Below, one piece after another: positions 13,011 through 22,813 of a stretch of DNA of 64,000 nt. Made by a program: the position numbers and the translations under genes. The notes under the pieces are model-generated. The model searched no databases. It was given only the letters and a program-made list of their open reading frames with translations, and was not told the origin of the DNA. Positions within the stretch are counted from its first letter, which is position 1; each line of letters opens with the position of its first letter. This stretch comes from Bryoerythrophyllum caledonicum (taxonomy: Eukaryota > Streptophyta > Bryopsida > Pottiales > Pottiaceae), in the NCBI GenBank assembly GCA_963971425.1, contig OZ020514.1, positions 28,322,602-28,386,601 of the forward strand. The letters run 5' to 3'.

Positions 13011-13202
13011 GTGGATAACAAGACAGAGGAGGTGTGGATTAGGCCAGGGTGGTATGCCGATGATGGCAGGAAGGAGCTCCTTCCTCTATGCGGCACTCAG
13101 TTGGAGCTCACATGCCGCAGTCGAGAGATTGTGGATGTAATTGATGCTCCACAGCTTTTAGTGGACTCTCCTACTCCGTTGTTGGCTCGCACTATAGAGT
13201 GG

Positions 13203-14181
13203 CGACCACCGGATAAGGGTATTACCCTTGTGGAGCTATTTTCCCGTATCGATACGGGGCTCGCAGCTCTGTTAGAGGCCAGGCTCAAGGTACAACAATA
13301 TATCCATGTGGATAGTGGCTTTGCAGCCAACTGTGCTTCCTACCATTACATTAAGCATCTCTGGCATTGTATCTGGAGTAGTTACCACCTTCTGCAATTC
13401 GAGGGTGTTTTGGCAAGTTGCCACGTGAGGTGACATTGATCAGTGAAGATGATCTTCGCCAGTTAGGTCACGTGGACTTGGTGATTGCCGGATGGCCTTG
13501 CCAAGGCCATTCACGAGTGGGCAGTGGACGTGGCATGGATGATCCACGGTCGGGTCTCTTTGCAGATTTTCTCAAGCTCATCCGGTGGTGGATTACCCAC
13601 CAATCGACAACACCGGAGTACATTTTTGAGAATGTACCCCCATTGGGAGATACACTGACCAAGGTGCGTGAGGATGGGGCGTACATCCATCACCTTCTTG
13701 GTCCCCCTACGTTTGTTGATGCCGCGGCGTTGGGCTCTTACACCCATCGGCCACGTTGGATTTGGACCAACATGGCATCATCAACGACGCTCACTTCTGC
13801 AGTTATTCAAGTGCAACGGCCCATGCTCCGTGAGGTCGATGACATCTTAGATGACCACCGTGTGTCCATGAAGGTTACCTAGGATGATGAGCCACCATTG
13901 GTCCTGGTCAACCGCGTTGGTTTCACTCGGGGGGCGTTTCCCATGTTGATGTGTTACCGCGGCCTTTTGCCTATATGACATAAGGTCCAGGCATGGTTTG
14001 TGATTCTTCTTCCCAAACTTATGAGGAGCCTTCTGCCGATGAAAGGGAGCAGGCAATGGGCTTTTTGACAGGCACCACCGCCGCACCGGATCTCTCTGAG
14101 GGCCAGCGTCGTTATTCGTTGGATCAAGCCATTGACCTCAACACCCTCGTTTGGGTTTGTAGCCTATGTTTTGCCGTTTAG
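13203..14181 (+). pseudogene. Retrotransposon-borne cytosine-C5 DNA methyltransferase
   Basis: Transfers methyl from SAM to C5 of cytosine in DNA, if intact. Conserved motifs in the right order: motif I as TLVELFSRIDTGLAALLEA (13,230-13,290; the family usually has G where R is), motif IV GWPCQGHS with catalytic Cys codon at 13,499-13,501, motif VI FENVPP with ENV at 13,628-13,636, motif VIII HRPRWIWTN near 13,747, and a motif IX/X-like C-terminus EREQAMGFLTGT...SLDQAIDLN to about 14,150. About 326 codons, compact and without the regulatory N-terminus of plant MET1/CMT. Damage: frame changes near 13,360 and 13,970, and TAG at 13,379, 13,880 and 14,179. It lies between protease and RT, so it was probably translated as part of the Pol polyprotein. 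C5 methyltransferases captured by Ty3/gypsy elements are known from charophytes and dinoflagellates. Confidence 0.85.
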
Positions 14182-14639
14182 CGTCATTTGAGTGACCATC
14201 AATGTGTGTTGGAGGCAGATCCTAATGGTCAGGGTGAACCAGTGCCACATCTCAGAGAGATTGAGGAAGTGGAGTTGTTTTTTTGTTTGAAGAGGCATGC
14301 AGCTGAGGAGCTTTGTGCTCAACGTGTCTTTGCAGCCTTGGCCGGGGCCTTTGGTCGAGAGGATGCCCGGGATATCTTTTCCCAATTTTATCATCACGAC
14401 ACGGTAATTTATGTGGATCCCGTGAATGACGAGTCTGAGGGAATAAATGCCTTCTCTGCTACAAAGTTGCAATCACCGGCCGTGCCGGTACGCAGTGAGT
14501 CTTCTACGGTGAAGAAGGAGACCACGGAGTTTGATGATTGGCCTTTGGATTTGGGGCCACATCTTATCGGTGCCAAGGCACGGAGGCTACGAGGGTTTAT
14601 ACGTTTGTATTGTAGTTGTTTTGCCATTAGTCTCCATGA

Positions 14640-15430
14640 TTTGGAGGGATATAGAGGCAAACCAATACACCTCCACTTGGAAGACGACCACCCGATCTTC
14701 CGACGACCATATAAGCTCAGTTTTTCTGAAAAAAATTGGGGTTCGGACTTGTTGTTAGGAGTTGCTGGCCGCTAGCTTGATTGAATTCTCCAATAGTGAA
14801 TACGCTTGTGCCACGGTTATGCCATCGAAGAAGGATATCTTTGGCAACAGGACGGAGAAGCTGAAGTGTGGAGACTATAGGCCGGTCAATCCCATGACCA
14901 AGTTGGACCGGTACTCCATGCCCACTCCAAAGGAGCTGTTTGATGCGGTGGGCCACACTAGAGTATTTAGTCCTCTAGATTTGCGATCTGGTTACTACCA
15001 GTTACCATTGATGGTGGATGACCAGGTGAAGACTACATTTTAGAAAGTTGATCAGGATGGGAGATGTCAACTCTATCATTGGAAGTTCCTCCCATTTGGC
15101 TTCAAGAACGCACCCCCTGAGTTTCAGAGGGTCATGGACCGGGTGTTGACTGGTTTACCATTTGCCCAATGCTACATTGATGATGTTCTCATTTTTTGTA
15201 GCAGTTCAAAGGAGCATCTGAGGCATCTTCAGGTGATGTTTGAGAGGTTACGGAAGTGGAGACTGTGCTTGCACCATGGCAAGTGCAAGTTCTTCCACAA
15301 CCGGTTGCCATGTTTGGAACATATGATTGTTCCAGGGGGTCTTAGCGTGCAGCAAACCAAAGTGGATGCGTTGCAGAAGATTCTTGCTCCAATCGACGAG
15401 TCACGGCTTTGAGCTTTTTTCGGCTAGGCA
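14640..15430 (+). pseudogene. Gypsy reverse transcriptase
   Basis: Starts around LEGYRGKPIHLHL and continues, after a one-base frame change near 14,750, with CGDYRPVN, VFSPLDLRSGYYQLP, WKFLPFGFKNAPPEFQRVMD, then the catalytic CYIDDVLIF near 15,171-15,197 and the thumb-like region to PGGLSVQQTKVDALQKI. Stops within an otherwise continuous frame: TAG 15,041 (between TTF and KVD, where the family commonly has Q or W), TGA 15,410 and TAG 15,425 (in L*AFFG*ANYY, normally LRAFLGLANYY). From 14,762 to 17,257 the frame never shifts; only substitutions break it. Confidence 0.9.
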
Positions 15431-15970
15431 AATTACTATTGCCGGTTTGTCAAGAACTTTAGCTTGATTGCTAAGCCATTCACCATTCTCACAGGAAAGG
15501 ATCAACCATGGACTTGGGGACGAAAGCAGCAATAGGCGTTTGCAACTTCGAAGTTGAAGCTTGGTTGAGCGCCTGTACTGCGGCGTCCGGATGCTACACG
15601 GTCTTCTCACTTGCACACAGATTAGAGTGTGGTAGGATTGGGAGCCGTGTTGAGTCAAAATGATGATGAGGGACGGGAGTACGTTGTGGGGTTTGCTTCT
15701 GGGAGCAACAACAATGCGGACTCCGATTATTTGTCCTATGAGGGGTAGGCCTTGGGCGGGGTTTGGGCCATAGCTCATTTTATGCTCTACTTGTATGGAC
15801 AACGTTTTACATTGGGGACCGACCACCAGCCTTTGAAGTGGCTCATGGAGTCTGACAAGCTTACTAGAAAGCTTGCCAGGTAGGCTTTGTTGCTTCAGGA
15901 GTATGATTTTGAGGTTGTACACCGGGCGGGCATCACAAATTTGGATGCGGATGGTCTTCCTTGCAATCAA
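15431..15970 (+). pseudogene. Gypsy RNase H domain and connection
   Basis: RNase H-like segment: HTD near 15,615-15,622 is the first acidic motif, then VVGLGAVLSQNDDEGREYVV, an SYEG glutamate region near 15,735, FTLGTDHQPLKWL near 15,807-15,845, and HRAGITNLDADGL near 15,920-15,960. It would degrade RNA in the RNA:DNA hybrid. In-frame stops: TAG 15,533, TGA 15,566, TAG 15,623, TAG 15,746 and TAG 15,881. At HTD*S and LAR*A the family normally has Trp, so TGG-to-TAG is likely. Confidence 0.85.
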
Positions 15971-16099
15971 AGTCCATCGGAGGAGGATTTGACTGATGCC
16001 AGGTGGCATGGGGACTGTGACAGAGAGTCAGTGCCGGGGTGGCATGCAACAGCCTACCTTACATTGATGTCTGGATCGACATCGACGTCGCCTAATATG

Positions 16100-17260
16100 G
16101 CAGCGGCTGAGGAACTGGACAAGGCCCAGGTTGCTAGCAACGTGTGGGAAGACGTTCCATTCTTGCACAAGCTGCAACATGGCAGACTTCCACCCGCTCT
16201 TTCGGCCATGGAGCGTGATCGAGTTGGACACCGGAGAACGAGGTTCCATTGAGAGAACGGCCTTCTATTTCGGTTGTGGTCGGATGGAACTAAGTGTAGA
16301 GATCCCAGACCGGATCAAAGGGCTTTGTTGATACGGCACGTACATGAAGACCTTGGTCATTTTGGCGTGCGGCGGACTCATTCAATGCTGCGCAACCAAT
16401 ATTGGTGGACCGGCATATATTAGCAGATCACCACATACGTTTCACGGTGTGAAGTCTGTGATCGGGTCAGATCCAGCTTCAACACCTTGTCACCACAGTT
16501 GCAGCCTTTGCCCACCATGGATTTGGGCTACCGTTGGTTTCTGGATTTTGCCGGGTCGCTTGTTGTCACCCCACGTGGAGCCAAGTATGTATTGGTGATG
16601 GGGGAGCACTTCAGCAAGTGGATTGAGCTTGTGGCACTACCACAATACTCCTCGGAGATGGCGGCCATGGCATTCCTTGACCGGGTGCTCGCTCATTTTG
16701 TAGCCCCAGCTAAGGTGTTGACTGACCAAAGGCGTGAGTTCCTTGGTGCTTTTGAGGCTTTGTGCACCAAAGCTTTGATTCACCACCGTACCACTTCTCG
16801 GGATCATCCGGAAGCAGACAGTTTGGCAGAGCGTGTGGTTCAGACCATCAAGTGTGGACTACGGAAGTATGGATTACTTCGGGGTGGCCATCGTGATTGG
16901 GATCTGATGATACCATGGATTGCCATGGGATACCCGTTTAGCCGGCAGGCCTCTTTGGCCGCTTTCAGTCCGTATCAGTTGTTGTATGGACGGGAGCCGA
17001 TTCTACTCAGTTTTGTACGGGAGAAGCTGGCCCCAGTTGTGGACTTGGATGATCCAGAGGTCTGGATCCAGTGTCTGCGTGATCGGGCGGAGTTCTTCAA
17101 GCGAGCCATGCCAATGGCCATGGAGAATGTATCTATTGCTCAGCATCGCGACACGTTACGGTACGCTCGCATTTGCAGCGGCGCTTACCGACCTCAATTG
17201 TGGTGTTTCTCCACTGGAGATTACGATTATTTGCAGCGTGAGGCACCTACGACCTAGGAC
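16100..17260 (+). pseudogene. Gypsy integrase
   Basis: N-terminal HHCC zinc-binding region: HVHEDLGH...CEVC at about 16,340-16,465. Core DDE: D in WFLDFAGSL (16,537-16,560), D in LTDQRREFLGAF (16,718-16,752) and the E region DHPEADSLAERVVQ (16,804-16,845). The C-terminal part with APVVDLDDP and RYARI...GAYRPQL fits gypsy integrases, and the frame then ends at TAG 17,255. Other stops: TGA 16,250 and TAG 16,421 (WWTGIY*QITT, probably a former Gln). No chromodomain seen. Confidence 0.9.
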
Positions 17261-17307
17261 GTCAAGGCCGGGTGCACCATTCTTTGTGTGAAGGATATGT
17301 TGCTGCT

Positions 17308-17400
17308 GGAGTTTGTAGAGTGAGTATTCCTCCGGATAGCACTTAATTGGAGCTAAATGTATCCGGAATATCCGCTCTAAATTCGTTCCTACAGAGACCT
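17308..17400 (+). repeat. Gypsy 3'-end remnant shared with 37.67-37.74 kb
   Basis: The segment GTAGAGTGAGTATTCCTCCG continuing into GGATAGCAC...AGCTAAAT is repeated at about 37,674-37,740. Similarity stops where the hAT terminal repeat begins there. This may be the gypsy 3' untranslated region or the start of its 3' LTR. Confidence 0.6.
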
Positions 17401-20400
17401 ATTGCTTCTTCTAAAAATGATAAGTACAACTAACTACGACCCTCTTATCATCTACCAGTTAGCATTCCTATTCATCCCTTGCTCTACTAATCCGAATCCT
17501 TCCGGATTCCGGATGTCCCTTCTTTCAACCTCCGGACCCTTCCGGATTCCGGAGATTGTCAGACGGAGTTTTCTTCCGGAGTTTTTAACCAAGTGGCCGG
17601 GTACCACTAATCCTAATTTGTGTAAGTGGCCGGATTCCACACTGCCTTGTGATTTAAAGTGGCTAGGCACCCACTGCCCCGGACTTTATAGTGACTGGAC
17701 ACTCTTCTCTTCCTACTTCGTTGGCTGGTCCTTGGTTTGTTGCTTCCGGATTCACTCTCTCACATTATCTGGAAGGCCTTCCGGATACGGTCACTCAGAG
17801 GCTCGGCTGGACTACAACGACATTCCGGTTGATGCTTAGTGGTTCTGTTAGATGCGTAGAGTAGGTTTGCAACTAGACTTCCTTCTAGATATATACCTCA
17901 GGCTTTTCCATCTATCGTAAGGGGAAATTCCGGCCGCAATCGGAATCCGGGTTCACATGGCTTCTCCGTGCCCTGGAAGTTACCAGACTCACCACCTACA
18001 ATACCCTCCCTCCCCCTCCAGGCTTCTTCCGGTCACTGTGGATCGTCAGACTCTTTCTAACCTCTCCTTCAGCTTTTTCGGGCGTTCTCCTGAAGCAAAT
18101 ACCAATCGGTTGTACTAAGATGCGATCCGTGTACCACTTCACATCCAAGAACTAATTCACTAAACATCAACCACAACGGATCTTATCTTCTATTCATAAA
18201 ACAGGCACTCCATCACCATAAGTTCCAGAAGAGAACAAAATATACTAAAGAAAACACCTTTAATGAAAGAGAAAACAAGACCCTGAGCCGGCTAAGACTC
18301 AGGCATTAAGTAACAACTACAACTGATCCTAAAACCATATCCTATCTACTGAAAATCCAGAAAATCCTATCCTAAAAGTGAAAGGGATCTTATCCCTAGA
18401 AATCCGGAATTCAAAACTCAAATCCGGAAATTCCGGATCTTAGATCCGGTTTTCACGGATCTAAATCAAAATTTAATTTAGGGTTTCCCTTATTCTACTA
18501 CGTGATAGCCGGATGCAACCCTGAGCCCCATTGTTAATCGCTATCACACTTAAGCCCTAAAGGTCCCAGTCTACGAAGTAACCTGGTTCTTTCTTCTACT
18601 GCTACGGCACGTAGGGGTAACCTCCGCTGGTGTTGCGCTGGCTTCCAGATGCGCCGGAATGGTTGCTGGTGGCTCCGGTACTGAAGTAGGTACCTGCATT
18701 CTTGGTCCGGAAGGTGTATCCGGATCTTCTGTTGTTGCGATCCGGGCTGATGGAGCGGTTGTCCAGTCTTCGAGGCTGAGAAGGTCCCGGAAGCTGCCAC
18801 TGGGACTGACTACCATGGGCGTCGCTGCAGAGCTTCCGCGTAAAGGGGCCGTCACTGGTGGCACCAAAGATGGAGACTCTGACGGAATCTGGAAGGACAA
18901 AGGGGGTACTGGCAGTGGATTCCCCGGCATCTCCTCCCATTTTTGCATACTTTCCGTGCTTCAGAAGGCCACCCCATTCCTACTCATCGGAGAGTTGAAG
19001 TCCGGCGTTCCCACGAGATCGTTGAATCCTCCGGTAGGGGTCTTTGGTGTTCCGGCTGCAGGCCTGGGTGAAGAGCCGGCCGTAGGTTGGGGCGGGGATG
19101 GGGCTGTTGGTCCGGATTGAGACCCGGATGGACTTGCAGCGGTTCCGGATAGACCTGCCGCCTCTGGAGCCGGAGGTGCTGCGAACGGAGGTGGAGCTTA
19201 TAGTACTGTTGAGGCCGCTACTGCAAGGTCTTTCGCGAGCTCTTGCATTTTGGCCCAGGTGCCCTCCATCTTCCGACTGTGGTCCACGAGGAACCAAATG
19301 ACCTGCCCCCTCTTGAGCTTCTCATTCCTCTCAAGACTCTCAGTATAGAGGAGAGCCCGGTTGGCAGTATCCACCGGAAAGTCCAACGCTGTGCGGATCT
19401 CCGTTAAGGTCTGAGAGGTCGCCCGGACCTTCCCTTCCGCCACCACTCTCCCATGCTGTGCTACATCTCGTGCAGCTACCGCCTGCCGCACCTGTGCCCA
19501 GAGCCGCGTGTTGATCTGGGTGACGGTGGCGTTCTCTTGCTCCAGCCTTGTGACGAAACTATGCTTCTCCTTCATCTTTCTGAGCTGTGGAATGAGGTCA
19601 GTGGAGTCCTCCAACCCTACCGCCTCCAGGATGGCCATGATCATGGCGTGCCTTTCTCGGATCTCTCCTTCCTAGATCCTGGTCCACCAGACAATATGTC
19701 TACAGTGCTCATGAACGTCCACCGGAATGTCGCTACTGATGTTTGGGGCCCACATAGGTCCCGGCTCTGATCCGGTCGCGAATCGTTCGTCTTCTGCTGG
19801 CGGTTCTGGTGCGGCAAGTGGTGCCGCGAACGGACTCTGAGCCGGTATTGTTGACAGGGGTTGGCCGGCTCTCGAGGCTTCCGGAGTCTTTTGAACCGAA
19901 AGACTCCGCTTCCGGGATAATCTTTGGAGTATGAGGGGGGATGACGACTTCTCCATCTCAGAGTCCTCCAAATCTTCCGGCTCCTCATCTGTCTCCATTC
20001 CTCCGTATGACTGGATGGTGAGCAGGCTATCATATTCGGCCTACTCATCCGGGCTCAACATCTTCTGCTTCACATACATATGGGCTATATAGGTGGAGAG
20101 GGGTGATGGGGTTTTCCGGGCTTTCGGCAGGTTCTTCACCATCCGATCAATCTCCTCGTCCATGATGGCTCTCAAGTCGACGGATAGCTTCCCTCTCATT
20201 GACCCCAGAATTAAGGTAGCTAACTTGACCACTACCCGTTTAGATTTCTCGGGGTAGAAAATAGGGTTAAAGAATGCCATAACTAACCTCGCATTCGGAT
20301 CGGTGAGGTCGCTGAGGACATACCCGTCTTTAGGGTTTGTCTTTGCGTGAAACTCGCCCTTCAGGATGGTGTCGTCGCGCTCCGCCACCTTGATCGTCCC

Positions 20401-20488
20401 TGCCCGGAGCTCATAAGTGTCTCTCTAGAGCGATGTGGTCCCGACCTCCAGATGCGCCCGGACGCGCTGCGCGTACCGGCTTGGTGGC

Positions 20489-22813
20489 TGTGAGCCAAAT
20501 AAACCGTCCCTAAAGGGTGGCTTATCTTGAACACAAGATCCTAATACGAGGGCCTAGTTCCTTGTGTAACCAATCCTCAACCCATTCATACACAACTTAT
20601 ACAAGCATGGTGACACATCTCATGTTCACTTAGGTCCCTTGTGGTTGATTAGTGAGGTGGTGACTTAATCCAGCCTTTTGATTGAACCCACCTTTGAACA
20701 AGTGTACTTTTGCTCTAGGGCTCTGAATGCAACGTTTCCAACTCTTATGGGTTCAATTCAGCATTCCGAACTTGATTAGACCCTCAATGATCAGTTTCAG
20801 GCTTAGGTGTGACCCTGGAACCAGTTGGCAGCAGACAGGCTTCCCTATTTTCTACAAACTTATAATCCTAATTATCTCCTTGACTCTAACTCCGATTCTT
20901 ATGTTTGTTTTTTTTATTCTTATTAGTTTTTTGTGCTTAACATGAGGGCAGTATTCAATCAACCATGCGACTCAATCATGAACTCATAACCAACGATCAG
21001 CAGTGCACACTCAACATATAAGTTTATTCAAGATCGTGCACCACATTCCTACGCATATACCACATCCATTCACACAAAAATCCACTCCAGCCTTACTAAG
21101 AATGAGCCTCCAGCTGTGTTCACTTACTAATGGCGTTTCAATCAATTGTTTAGTTGAATAAATAGCAAACCCTAATTCTACCAAAAAATTGGCAGCGCTT
21201 CCGTGTGGTTTTTGTATTTAGAAAATTAGGTTTCACGTCATACACAAGGAATTTAAGAGGTCCGAGGGAGAAGAGGGGCTCCCTGATTTAATTCGGTCCA
21301 CCCTCCATCCTTAGCCTTCGAACTGCTCACTCCAGCTCTCGTGACCTTGCTTCAACTCGTGTGATCTTCTTCCTCTTGTTCGTCGTGTGATCTTGCTCCT
21401 GCTCGTGTGATCTCCTTCCTCTTGTTCGTCGTGCTTGCTCACTCCAGCTCGTGTGGTCTTGCTCCAGCTTGTGTGATCTTCTTCTTCTTGTTCGTCGTGT
21501 GATCTTGCTCCAACTCGTGTGATCTGGTTCCTCCTGTTCGTCGTGTGATCTTGCTCCAGCTCGTGTGATCTTCTTCCTCTTGTTCGTCGTGTTTGCTCAC
21601 TCTAGCTCGTGTGATCTTCTTCTCCCTGCTCGTCGTGCTTGCTCACTCCAGCTCGTGTGATCTTCTTCCTCCTGGTCGTCGTGCTTGCTCACTCCAGCTC
21701 TTGTGATCTTCTTCCTCTTGTTCGTCGTGTGATCTAGCTCCAGCTCGTGTGATCTTCTTCCTCTTGTTCGTCGTGTGATCTTGCTCCAGCTCGTGTGATC
21801 TTCTTCCTCTTGTTCGTCGTGCTTGCTCACTCCAGCTCGTGTGATCTTCTTCCTCCTGCTCGTCGTGCTTGCCCACTCCAGCTCGTGTGATCTTCTTCCT
21901 CCTGTGATCTAACCTAATCTCGTTCACCAGTTCGGGGCCGGGGCTTCCGGCTCTCTCCCCACACAAACTCACTCTCTCCCCTGTTCTCTCTCTTCCTACT
22001 CCTCGCACACTAACCGAATGAGGCTTCTCCAGGGGGTAAGCCCCCAACCTTTGCTCTCCTTGAGTTCCCAAAGAAGTTCCCTGCCGCCTTTGGCCTTCTT
22101 CCATAAATGGCTTCTTTCTTACAAAACCTACTAACCCTATGACTCCTAATTTCGTGCCACCCTTGCATTTAACAAGAGTGGGTGTCCCACTAACCAAGGA
22201 ATATCTAAATCTAAACATTAACTCCATGCCACATGGGTGTGCATGATCTCAATAAGTGAGCTATTAGCTAATATCCAAGGAGGCTAAATCTAATTTAATC
22301 TACCTAAATTGAATCCCCTTTGCTTGGGGTAATTCCTAATTTTACTTAGCGAGTGATGAGGGGGTTGTCCAAGCCTTTTGGACCTTTACCACTATTTTTT
22401 AAGGGCTTTTAAGCCTCTTCTTTTCTTTTCTTCCCTTCACCATCATTTCTCTTCTTCTTCCATTTTTTTGGTTTCGTGATTTCTTCATCGTGACCAATTG
22501 CGATCCACGACTTGGTAGGAGGTAAATTCTTCTCCATCACTATTAATTTTAATTTTTTTCTATTGTTTTTTGTCTTTTTTGTCTTTTCTTCATTTTTTCC
22601 TTTCTATTTTTTTTTTTTTGGCTAACTACCTAAATTCCGCGATTGCCAATAAGTGGTTCCTAGTTGAGGAATTAGCGCATGGAAGGCTATTTAGCTATTT
22701 TGATCAAAAGACCACGAGCTAACCAATGGGATAACACATTTTCACCACTTATTAGCCTTAATGGACCCGATGTGAGGTCCATTCATCACCGTGAGCCGTT
22801 TTTGCGGCTCACA
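20489..22813. mobile_element. 2,325-bp TG...CA insertion with 5-bp target duplication
   Basis: Begins TGTGAGCCAAATAAACCGTC and ends GCGGCTCACA, so the outermost 8 bp (TGTGAGCC / GGCTCACA) are inverted repeats as at LTR ends. It is flanked by GTGGC at 20,484-20,488 and again at 22,814-22,818. Removing it and one GTGGC rejoins the two halves of the gag-like gene. No coding region, and no second internal copy of the TGTGAGCC end, so it is either a large solo LTR or a non-autonomous element. It contains a minisatellite (21.3-21.9 kb). Confidence 0.85.
21318..21905 (+). repeat. Minisatellite of GTGATCTTCTTCCTC-type units
   Basis: Repeats of CTCGTGTGATCTTCTTCCTC followed by TTGTTCGTCGTG and either CTTGCTCACTCCAG or TGATCTTGCTCCAG, in alternating order, about a dozen units. 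The minus strand reads as repeated KKITRAG...DEQEEEDHTSW peptides, but these follow from the repeat and are not evidence of a gene. The array lies inside the 20,489-22,813 insertion. Confidence 0.85.

Larger units (their letters stand above)
10870..17400 (+). mobile_element. Ty3/gypsy retrotransposon carrying a C5 DNA methyltransferase
   Basis: Order read on the plus strand: gag with zinc knuckles (10.9-12.2 kb), aspartic protease (12.57-13.0), cytosine-C5 DNA methyltransferase (13.2-14.18), reverse transcriptase (14.64-15.43), RNase H (15.5-15.96), integrase (16.3-17.26). RT before integrase places it in Ty3/gypsy. A TTGGCGACTCCG tract near 10,881 sits where a primer-binding site is expected; the tRNA was not identified. 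No chromodomain is visible after the integrase. The copy is decayed: several frame changes, many TAG/TGA stops, no clear LTR pair. The 3' end stops near 17,400, where an inverted gag-only element begins. Confidence 0.9.

Noticed and set aside
10907..17260. TAG read as glutamine (altered nuclear code, as in some ulvophyte algae)
   Set aside because: Some TAG codons replace Trp rather than Gln (HTD*S, LAR*A), TGA stops and frameshifts are mixed in, and TAA, which would be recoded too, is nearly absent. Decay explains it better.
21643..22227. Minus-strand repetitive protein (KKITRAG / DEQEEEDHTSW)
   Set aside because: Follows from the minisatellite inside the 2.3-kb insertion; not conserved elsewhere.
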